In this document: positions 1 through 5,314 of the stretch, one piece after another
How the letters are laid out: every line of letters begins with the position of its first letter
Position numbering within the stretch: the first letter of the stretch is position 1
Assembly: GCA_013334545.1 (NCBI GenBank)
Contig: JAAXXJ010000228.1
Span: 1 to 5,314, forward strand
Length of the DNA: 5,314 bases
Direction of reading: 5' to 3'
Origin: Nitrospirota bacterium
GTDB lineage: Bacteria; Nitrospirota; UBA9217
Position numbers and translations under genes: made by a program
The notes under the pieces: model-generated
Told to the model about the DNA's origin: nothing
Databases searched by the model: none
The model's input: the letters and a program-made list of their open reading frames with translations, nothing else

Positions 1-1
1 C

Positions 2-130
2 TACTCCGGCATCGCCGAGGAGGCGCCGGGGTCCTACAAGGACGTGGCCGAAGTCGTGGATTCCGCAGATCACGCCAACCTGGCGCGGAAGGTCGCTCGC
101 GTCAGGCCCCTTGCGTGCGTGAAGGGGTAG
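2..130 (+). CDS. rtcB: RtcB family RNA-splicing ligase, C-terminal end (partial)
   Basis: The window opens inside a gene. Frame 2 reads 42 codons to a TAG stop. The peptide begins YSGIAEEAPGSYKDVAEVVD and ends VRPLACVKG. The EEAPGSYKDV...VV segment and the terminal (V/L)RPL.xVKG are typical of the extreme C-terminus of RtcB. RtcB is a Mn2+/GTP-dependent ligase that joins RNA 2',3'-cyclic phosphate or 3'-phosphate ends to 5'-OH ends in tRNA splicing or RNA repair, and it acts in the cytoplasm. The catalytic histidine/cysteine metal site and the guanylylated histidine lie upstream, outside the window, so intactness cannot be judged. The C-terminal end looks normal. No rtcA or rtcR is visible on this side. 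The identification rests on a short but characteristic tail. Confidence 0.85.
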   Translation, partial: YSGIAEEAPGSYKDVAEVVDSADHANLARKVARVRPLACVKG

Positions 131-146
131 GTCGAGCAGGTAACAA

Positions 147-181
147 GGGGATACCGTGTTCCTGGAACAAATGGGTACCCC
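147..181. repeat. nested inverted repeat just downstream of rtcB
   Basis: The core is a perfect dyad TGTTCC-T-GGAACA at 157-169. It is flanked by a second pair of complementary arms: GGGG(a)TACC at 147-155, with one bulged A at 151, and GGTACCCC at 174-181. As RNA the whole could fold into an interrupted hairpin starting 16 nt after the rtcB stop. No T-run follows (the next bases are GATTTCC), so it is not a classical intrinsic terminator. It could be a processing or 3'-end stabilising hairpin for rtcB, or an operator for the FIST gene that starts 90 nt downstream. Its function is unknown. Confidence 0.55.
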
Positions 182-186
182 GATTT

Positions 187-233
187 CCGTCGTCGTGGAA
201 TCCGCTGCGGGATTCTGTGCACAGATACGACGG
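187..233. repeat. second inverted-repeat cluster with a 12-bp perfect palindrome
   Basis: Three complementary pairings lie in 47 nt. The outer arms are CCGTCGT (187-193) and ACGACGG (227-233). Inside is the hairpin GAATCC (198-203) with GGATTC (210-215). The perfect palindrome TCTGTGCACAGA (214-225) follows, overlapping the hairpin's end by two bases. The set could form a branched RNA leader, or the palindrome alone could be a dimeric-repressor operator. It ends 37 nt before the FIST start codon and 24 nt before its Shine-Dalgarno. No known riboswitch class is recognised, and no convincing -35/-10 pair was found around it. Confidence 0.5.
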
Positions 234-257
234 CGGGCAATGCATCGTGAAGAGTCC

Positions 258-264
258 AGGAGGT
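258..264 (+). promoter_or_regulatory. strong Shine-Dalgarno deciding the FIST start
   Basis: AGGAGGT lies 6 nt upstream of the ATG at 271, a near-ideal ribosome binding site. It fixes the start there. The frame stays open back to a GTG at 115, but that start would overlap rtcB, read through the inverted repeats and add 52 residues with no family resemblance. Confidence 0.9.
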
Positions 265-270
265 GTTGGC

Positions 271-1494
271 ATGAACGTCGGAGTCGGATACGGGAACGAA
301 GGAGACGCGTATGCCTCGGGAAGGATGATCGCTAGGGCTGCGCTCCTCAACGGGGCCATAGGACTGCCGGGACTTGTTCTTGCCTTTTGCGGCGGACAGG
401 TCAACGCCGAGGAGTATTATCGGGGATTGCGGTCGGTCGTGGGGACCGAGGTCCCGATCATCGGCGGATCAGCCGTCGGCATCATCACCAACGACCACCT
501 TTCGTATGAAGGATTCCCCGCAGGCGCCGCGATCCTCGGGGCGGAACATCTTGAGTTACGGGTTGCGTCGGCGGGAGAGCTGGATAAGGATGAGCGGCAG
601 GCGGGGAAAAGATTGGCGGGTCAGGTGTCCTGCGAGGAAGGATCAAAGCTGCTGCTCCTGTTCTATGATTCCGTGAAGGTCCCGCCGACAGCAACCACGC
701 CGCCGATCATGAACGCTTCCCCGCGCCTGATCCAGGGGATGGAGGAGTCCCTGCGAGGATGCGTACCGATCATCGGAGCGGGCGTGATCGGTGATTTCAT
801 TTTCAGTCCTACAACACAGTTCTGCGGGTCCTCCGTCGGCAGTCAAAGGGTCGTGGCAGCCCTCCTCGGGGGCAACGTTGCACCGTACCATACGATTATG
901 CACGGGTGCACGCCAAAAGACGGCATCTACCGCACCATCACCCGGATCAAGGGGCAGGTCATCTACGAATTTGACGGGAGGCCGGCTGCCAGGGTCATCG
1001 ATGATATCTACGGCGATCAGCAATGGCGCACGCAGGTTCCCGTGCGACGCCTTACCGTCGGCGTGAACCACGGCGATCGATTTGGGACCTTTCAGGAAGG
1101 CGAGTACGTCAACAGGCTCATTGCTGGCGTACTGCCCGAAGAAGACGGCATCGTCATATTTGAACCGGACCTCGAAGAAGGGACGGAGATCCTTTTCATG
1201 CTGAGGGATTCGGAAAAAATGATGGATTCGGTCCGGACGAATGCGGTCGCGCTTCTGGAGCGAATCTCCGCGGACGGGAGAAAGCCGGTATTCGGATTGT
1301 ATATCGATTGTGCCGGAAGAACGGCAAACGTGTCGGAGACCCTTACGGAAGAGGCTGATGAACTGCGCACGGTGTGCAACCGGTATCGGGTCCCCCTCCT
1401 GGGGTTCTATTCAGGCGTCGAAATCGCGCCCTTGCTGGGGACGAGCAGGGGGCTGGACTGGACCGGGGTCTTTCTGGTTCTCTGTGAGCGATAA
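271..1494 (+). CDS. FIST N/C-domain sensory protein
   Basis: A 407-residue protein with no signal peptide or membrane segment, so probably cytoplasmic. The FIST_N region (about 30-225) carries two similar blocks: VPIIGG at 61 running to AAILG at 90, and VPIIGA at 165 running to AALLG at 200. The FIST_C region (about 235-400) carries FGLYIDCAGR at 341-350, with the family cysteine at C347, and LLGFYSGVEIAPLLG around 377-391. FIST domains are found in bacterial signal-transduction proteins and are proposed to bind small ligands such as amino acids. The ligand here cannot be read from sequence. Length and domain order are those of a complete stand-alone FIST protein. The start is set by AGGAGGT at 258-264. 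The gene stops 4 nt before the hybrid kinase, so the two are almost certainly co-transcribed. This protein is the likely sensory partner of that kinase (inference). Family assignment is confident; ligand and partner are not. Confidence 0.88.
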   Translation: MNVGVGYGNEGDAYASGRMIARAALLNGAIGLPGLVLAFCGGQVNAEEYYRGLRSVVGTEVPIIGGSAVGIITNDHLSYEGFPAGAAILGAEHLELRVASAGELDKDERQAGKRLAGQVSCEEGSKLLLLFYDSVKVPPTATTPPIMNASPRLIQGMEESLRGCVPIIGAGVIGDFIFSPTTQFCGSSVGSQRVVAALLGGNVAPYHTIMHGCTPKDGIYRTITRIKGQVIYEFDGRPAARVIDDIYGDQQWRTQVPVRRLTVGVNHGDRFGTFQEGEYVNRLIAGVLPEEDGIVIFEPDLEEGTEILFMLRDSEKMMDSVRTNAVALLERISADGRKPVFGLYIDCAGRTANVSETLTEEADELRTVCNRYRVPLLGFYSGVEIAPLLGTSRGLDWTGVFLVLCER

Positions 1495-1498
1495 CGCT

Positions 1499-4129
1499 AT
1501 GGCAACGGACAAGAGAACATCATTGACAGAGCAGCTGGAAGCAGCGAGGAAAGAGATCGCCTATTACCAGAGGATCGCGAAAGAGAGCGGGGACAGACGG
1601 CTACGGGAGACCGAACAGCTCTCAGGCCTCATCACCGAGCTGAAGAAGACGCAGAATGCCCTCGCGCAGGCAAAGGCCGAGCTCGAACGCCGCGTGGAGG
1701 AGCGCACCGCCGACCTTCAGGAGGTCAACCGCGCCCTGCAGAGGGAGATGGCAGAACGCATCGCGGCGGAGGACGTCGTACGGAAGAGCGAGGAGAAATT
1801 CCGCAATATCGTCGAAATCTCCAGCGACTGGATATGGGAGATCAGTGAGCAGGGCGCCTACACGTACTCGAGCCCGAAGGTGAAAGACCTCCTTGGATAC
1901 TCGCCGGAGGAAATCCTTGGCAAGACCCCCTTTGATCTGATGCTGCCGGATGAAGTGAGGCGCGTAGCCGCCATCTTCGAATGCATCAGGGATGACCGCG
2001 GTCCGATCTCGCTGCTCGAGAATAGTAACCTCCATAAGGACGGCCACCTGGTGATCCTGGAGACGAGCTGTGTGCCTCTCTTCGATGAGCACGGCGCGTT
2101 CACTGGCTACCGGGGGATAGACAGGGATATCACCGATCGAAAACAGTCTGAGGCAGCCTTGAAGGACAGCGAGGAACGCATGCGGTTGGTTATCCAGTCC
2201 ATCGCGGAGGGCGTCGTCCTGCAGGATGCGAGCGGAGCGATCCTCGTGTCCAATCCCAGCGCGGAGCGGATCCTTGGGCTGACAAAACTGCAAATGCTCG
2301 GACGGACGTCCTTGGACCCCCGCTGGCGTACCGTGCACGAGGACGGGACGCCGTTTGCCGGAGAATCACATCCCGCTATGGTAACCTTGCGGACCGGTGA
2401 ACCCAAATACAACGTGACCATGGGAGTGCATAAGCCCGACGGAACGCTCACCTGGATATCCGTCAATACACAACCGCTCACAAAAGAAGCGGATAGAAAG
2501 CCGTACGCGGTCGTTGCGACCTTCCGGGATATTACCGAAAGCCGGCGGATCGCTGAAACGCTCAGGAACAGGGAATCCGTGCTGCGGGAATCCCAGGCGG
2601 TAGCCCACATCGGCACGTATGTATTAGATGCCACGACAGGCACGTGGGAAAGCACGGAGGTCCTCGACCAGATATTCGGCATCAGTGCCGCATACCCCAA
2701 GGATGTTTCCGGCTGGGTGGCGCTCGTGCATCCGGACGATCGGGCGGAGATGACTTCCTACTTTAGCGATCAGGTGCTCGGAGCCAGAAAATCCTTCAAT
2801 CGTGAGTATCGGATCATACGTCAGTCGGACGGTCAGGGCAGGTGGGTCCACGGTCTTGGAAGACTCGATCTGGATGATAGGGGAAAACCGATCAGAATGA
2901 TCGGGACGATCCAGGATGTCACAGACCGGAAGAAGGCACTTGAAGAAAAGCTGGAGCTGGAGCGCAGGCTGTTGCACGCCCAGAAACTGGAAAGCCTGGG
3001 CGTCCTTGCCGGCGGGATCGCCCATGATTTCAACAATTTGCTGATGGCGATCCAAGGCAATCTCGAGCTCTCGCTCAGAAGACTGTCTTCTGTCTCCCCC
3101 GCCCGCGAGAGCATCGAACATTCGCTGCAAGCCGTCCAACGCTCCGTGGACCTCACACGCCAGATGCTGGCTTACTCCGGGAAAGCCACGTTCCTGATCA
3201 AGAACCTGGACTTGAGTGAACTGGTTGTGGAAAATGTCCATCTCCTGCGAGCGTCCATCCCGAAGAACGTGTCGCTGCAGGTGAATGCGGAGCAAAGCCT
3301 GCCCGTGATTGAGGCCGACGCGGCCCAACTGCAGCAGGTCGTCATGAATTTGATCACGAATGCGGCCGAATCCCTGGGGGACACGGGAGGTCTCATCACA
3401 CTGTCCACCGGGGTCTGCGCTGCCGATGCGGCCTATCTCCGGACCAGCAGACTGGAAGAGGTCCCTCCGGTGGGACGGTATGTGTATCTCGAAGTGTCGG
3501 ACTCGGGCTGCGGGATGAACGAGACGACGCAGCAGCGCCTCTTCGATCCCTTCTTCACGACGAAAACGATGGGCAGGGGGCTGGGCATGTCCGCGATCCT
3601 CGGTATTGTCCGCGGACACAAGGGTGCGATCATGGTGGACAGCGCGGTCGGAGAGGGAACAACGATCCGGGTGCTCTTTCCCGCCGGCGAGCAGCCGGTC
3701 GCACGGGTTCTGGAACAGGGACGTACGACGGCTGGCTGGGAGCAAGCTGCGGTGGCGGGTCGGCAGAAGACCGTGCTCATTGTGGACGACGAGGAAATGG
3801 TCAGGAACGTTTGCGTCGCGATGGTGCGGGAACTGGGATTGAACGTCATGGTTGCCGAGGACGGCCTGAAAGCGCTGGAGCTGATGAGGAACAATGGTTC
3901 ATTGATCGACTGTGTGATTCTCGACCTCTCCATGCCGAAAATGGACGGGTTTGAGGTGTCACGGGAAATGCGGCGCATTCAGCCAGATGTCAGGATCATC
4001 TTGTCCAGCGGATACCATGAGCAGGAGCTGGAACGGAAAAATGCGGGAGAAGGCACGGCCCTGTTCATCCAGAAGCCGTACAAGCTTGAGTCCCTGGAGG
4101 ATGTACTCCAGCAGGTCCTGAAAAAATAA
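1499..4129 (+). CDS. cytoplasmic hybrid histidine kinase (coiled coil-PAS-PAS-PAS-HisKA-HATPase-REC)
   Basis: An 876-residue protein without membrane segments. Residues about 5-97 are a charged coiled coil. Three PAS domains follow: about 98-215 (ends DITDRK), 224-345 (ends DITESR) and 364-475 (ends DVTDRK). The HisKA motif GGIAHDFNNLL puts the phospho-acceptor at H509. The ATPase domain has an N-box NLITNAAE (617-624), G1 DSGCGM (668-673), F-box LFDPFFTTK (681-689) and G2 GRGLGM (692-697). After an Ala/Gly-rich linker comes a receiver with acidic D763/D764, phospho-acceptor D809 (ILDLSMPKMDG), S836 and K859. All catalytic residues are present, so it should autophosphorylate and pass phosphate to its own receiver. 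No HPt or output domain follows. The start is the ATG 4 nt after the FIST stop. No good Shine-Dalgarno is visible, which suggests translational coupling. An in-frame GTG at 1484, overlapping the FIST gene, is possible. The specific signal is unknown. Confidence 0.93.
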   Translation: MATDKRTSLTEQLEAARKEIAYYQRIAKESGDRRLRETEQLSGLITELKKTQNALAQAKAELERRVEERTADLQEVNRALQREMAERIAAEDVVRKSEEKFRNIVEISSDWIWEISEQGAYTYSSPKVKDLLGYSPEEILGKTPFDLMLPDEVRRVAAIFECIRDDRGPISLLENSNLHKDGHLVILETSCVPLFDEHGAFTGYRGIDRDITDRKQSEAALKDSEERMRLVIQSIAEGVVLQDASGAILVSNPSAERILGLTKLQMLGRTSLDPRWRTVHEDGTPFAGESHPAMVTLRTGEPKYNVTMGVHKPDGTLTWISVNTQPLTKEADRKPYAVVATFRDITESRRIAETLRNRESVLRESQAVAHIGTYVLDATTGTWESTEVLDQIFGISAAYPKDVSGWVALVHPDDRAEMTSYFSDQVLGARKSFNREYRIIRQSDGQGRWVHGLGRLDLDDRGKPIRMIGTIQDVTDRKKALEEKLELERRLLHAQKLESLGVLAGGIAHDFNNLLMAIQGNLELSLRRLSSVSPARESIEHSLQAVQRSVDLTRQMLAYSGKATFLIKNLDLSELVVENVHLLRASIPKNVSLQVNAEQSLPVIEADAAQLQQVVMNLITNAAESLGDTGGLITLSTGVCAADAAYLRTSRLEEVPPVGRYVYLEVSDSGCGMNETTQQRLFDPFFTTKTMGRGLGMSAILGIVRGHKGAIMVDSAVGEGTTIRVLFPAGEQPVARVLEQGRTTAGWEQAAVAGRQKTVLIVDDEEMVRNVCVAMVRELGLNVMVAEDGLKALELMRNNGSLIDCVILDLSMPKMDGFEVSREMRRIQPDVRIILSSGYHEQELERKNAGEGTALFIQKPYKLESLEDVLQQVLKK

Positions 4130-4234
4130 TGCTGCAGATCGAGAGACCGAGACGCATCATCCGCGAGAACGGTCTGTCCGCATGCGAAGAGCACACACGC
4201 ATCGCGAGGAATGCTCCGGAAAGAGTCGCACGGT
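4130..4234. other. kinase-HlyD intergenic spacer
   Basis: A 105-nt gap. It contains weak symmetry only: AGACCG (4144-4149) pairs with CGGTCT (4170-4175) across a 20-nt loop, and CGCATGCG (4179-4186) is a self-complementary octamer. There is no T-run and no recognisable -35/-10 pair. Read-through from the kinase gene into the HlyD gene is therefore possible, but the gap is long enough to hide a promoter not visible by eye. Confidence 0.45.
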
Positions 4235-5314
4235 ATGAGTAAGAAGATATTGATCGTCACCCTGCTCGTTGCAGTTGTCGGCATCACCTTGCTGATCAGC
4301 CATCTGACGAACAGGGATGACGCTTCCTCGCTCGTGCTCGCGGGCACCGTGGAAGTGACGGAAGTGAATGTGGGATTCAAGGTCCCGGGCCGTATCGCCG
4401 AACTGCGGGCAGAGGAAGGGCAGCGGGTATCCAGGGGAATGCAGCTCGCCCTGCTGGACAGTTCGGAGGTCAGGAGCATCGTCGAGCAGGGGCATGCAGC
4501 GGTGCGCAATGCCGAGGCCGAGTATGAAAAAGCCAGGAAGGACTATGATCGCTACCGTGCCCTTTCCCAGGACGGCGCCGTAACCGTCCAGCAGCTCGAT
4601 GCGGCCAGGAAAGCCTATGATGTCACGCGGTCCCAGCTGGACCAATCACGGGCCGCGCTCCGGACCGCAGAGGTGCGGCTGAGCGACATGACGGTCGATG
4701 CGCCCGTTTCGGGCGTTGTGCTGAGCCGGAACGCCGAACCGGGGGAGACCGTGGGAGCGGGTGTTTCTGTCTATACCCTCGGCGACCTCGACAATCCTTG
4801 GGTGAAGGTCTACGTGAATGAAACGAAGCTTGGGCTGGTAAAACTCGGCCAGAAGGTCCAGGTCTTTGTCGATACCTACCCTGGCAAGGCCTATGACGGA
4901 TGGGTCACCTATATTGCCACGGAGGCCGAATTCACACCCAAGAACGTCCAGACCCAGGAAGAGCGGGTCAAGCTGGTATTCGGGGTGAAGGTGAGCATGA
5001 ATAATGTGAACGGCGAGCTGAAGCCCAGCAACCTCGCGCCGCTGACTGCCGCCGACGTAGAGGCGATGCGCCAGGGGCTCCGCGACGGAAGCATCGACGT
5101 GATTGCCACGGATCATGCCCCGCATTCCTTCGATGAAAAGCAGGTGGAATTCCAGACGGCGCCGTTCGGCATCATCGGCCTGGAAACGGCAATCGGACTG
5201 GCAGTGACCGGCCTGGTCCACGCCGGACTTCTCTCGCTCTCCCAGCTCATCGAGAAATTCAGCGTGAACCCACGCCGCATCCTCCACCTGCCGTCAATAC
5301 GCGTGAAGGAGGGG
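4235..5314 (+). CDS. HlyD-family periplasmic adaptor fused in frame to dihydroorotase C-terminus (chimeric, runs off the window)
   Basis: The frame is open for 360 codons with no stop. Residues 1-264 are an HlyD/YbhG-like membrane fusion protein, which links an inner-membrane transporter to the outer membrane across the periplasm. They comprise an N-terminal membrane anchor (about 5-23), a first lipoyl half (40-76, with VGFKVPGRI), an alpha-helical hairpin (78-150), a second lipoyl half (152-183, with DAPVSGVVLSRNAEPGE) and a beta-barrel part with TPKNVQTQEER (234-244) running to NGELKP (259-264). In relatives ELKP is followed by GMPADA-like residues and the last strands. Here the reading changes to dihydroorotase. 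The ATG at 4235 follows GGAAAGAG (4218-4225) with 9-nt spacing. An in-frame ATG at 4211 has GAGGA directly abutting it, too close to work well. The expected ABC transporter genes are not seen. Probably misassembly or a recombination scar. Confidence 0.8.
   Translation, partial: MSKKILIVTLLVAVVGITLLISHLTNRDDASSLVLAGTVEVTEVNVGFKVPGRIAELRAEEGQRVSRGMQLALLDSSEVRSIVEQGHAAVRNAEAEYEKARKDYDRYRALSQDGAVTVQQLDAARKAYDVTRSQLDQSRAALRTAEVRLSDMTVDAPVSGVVLSRNAEPGETVGAGVSVYTLGDLDNPWVKVYVNETKLGLVKLGQKVQVFVDTYPGKAYDGWVTYIATEAEFTPKNVQTQEERVKLVFGVKVSMNNVNGELKPSNLAPLTAADVEAMRQGLRDGSIDVIATDHAPHSFDEKQVEFQTAPFGIIGLETAIGLAVTGLVHAGLLSLSQLIEKFSVNPRRILHLPSIRVKEG
5027..5314 (+). CDS. pyrC: dihydroorotase C-terminal fragment (partial, joined to HlyD)
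   Basis: From about residue 271 of the chimeric frame (nt 5045) the protein reads TAADVEAMRQGLRDGSIDV, then IATDHAPH (290-297), PFGIIGLETA (310-319), LIEKFSVNPRRIL (338-350) and RVKEG. These are the ordered C-terminal motifs of class I dihydroorotase, the zinc amidohydrolase that closes carbamoyl-aspartate to dihydroorotate in pyrimidine synthesis. The aspartate of ATDHAPH (D293 here) is the conserved metal/catalytic aspartate. The N-terminal HxH, the carboxylated lysine and the other metal histidines, roughly the first 300 residues, are absent. The canonical NPPLR just before this segment is not intact (NLAPL is read instead), so the join lies close by. The fragment alone cannot be an active enzyme. 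It continues beyond the window, probably for a few tens of residues. Confidence 0.82.

Noticed and set aside
81..97. TGGCGCG-N4-GTCGCT resembling a sigma-54 -24/-12 promoter
   Set aside because: The GC of the -12 element is one base out of register, and the site lies inside rtcB coding sequence, so chance similarity is likelier.
1241..1498. Longer kinase N-terminus from an ATG at 1241
   Set aside because: The extra 86 residues are Arg/Ser/Pro-rich and read FIST_C coding sequence in another frame. The natural start is at 1499, or possibly the GTG at 1484.
3572..3589. Unusual G2 box GRGLGM instead of GTGLGL in the kinase
   Set aside because: Arg at the second position is common in hybrid kinases with the HDFNNLL-type H-box. 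The glycines are kept, so this is not a sign of a dead ATPase.
2624..3745. Long minus-strand open frame (373 codons) opposite the kinase
   Set aside because: It lies wholly antisense to PAS3, HisKA and HATPase motifs that are clearly coding on the plus strand. Its translation shows no recognisable domain, and long antisense frames are expected in GC-rich genes.
4144..4186. Possible terminator after the kinase (AGACCG/CGGTCT and CGCATGCG)
   Set aside because: The stems are short, one has a 20-nt loop, and no T-run follows. Not enough to call a terminator.
4646..5287. Minus-strand open frame of 213 codons at the window end
   Set aside because: It is antisense to both the HlyD and dihydroorotase segments, and crosses their junction. 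Its translation shows no family motifs.
1..5314. CRISPR arrays, tRNA/rRNA genes, insertion sequences
   Set aside because: No regularly spaced repeats, no tRNA-like cloverleaf or rRNA segment, and no transposase motifs or terminal inverted repeats were seen on either strand.

Overview
The window is GC-rich (about 60% by eye) bacterial DNA, with every gene on the plus strand. A membrane-anchored HlyD-type adaptor points to a Gram-negative cell. The mix of a FIST sensor protein, a multi-PAS hybrid histidine kinase and HlyD suits a metabolically versatile lineage such as Desulfobacterota/Deltaproteobacteria or Nitrospirota. That placement is a low-confidence inference, because no taxonomic marker is present.

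Layout: (1) 2-130, the last 42 codons of an RtcB-type RNA ligase. (2) 131-270, a spacer with several inverted repeats, ending in a strong Shine-Dalgarno. (3) 271-1494, a 407-residue FIST_N/FIST_C sensor protein. (4) 1499-4129, after only 4 nt, an 876-residue cytoplasmic hybrid histidine kinase: coiled coil, PAS, PAS, PAS, HisKA, HATPase, receiver. (5) 4130-4234, a short spacer with no convincing terminator. (6) 4235 to the window end, an open frame that begins as an HlyD-family adaptor. Near 5027-5044 it turns, in frame, into the C-terminal part of dihydroorotase (PyrC).

The FIST protein and the kinase look like one signalling unit. FIST domains are proposed to bind small ligands, and here the sensor is a separate polypeptide directly ahead of a kinase whose N-terminus is a long coiled coil with no membrane segment. 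The kinase has all the residues needed for autophosphorylation and for phosphotransfer to its own receiver. The output regulator is not in the window. The HlyD gene could be a target or simply a neighbour.

The oddest feature is the HlyD/dihydroorotase join. A periplasmic adaptor that lacks its last strands is joined to an enzyme fragment that lacks its N-terminal metal-binding half. I see no plausible working protein. A misassembly or a deletion/recombination scar is more likely than a new fusion enzyme. I did not find a clearly undescribed system. The inverted repeats upstream of the FIST gene are the best candidate for unexplained regulatory structure.
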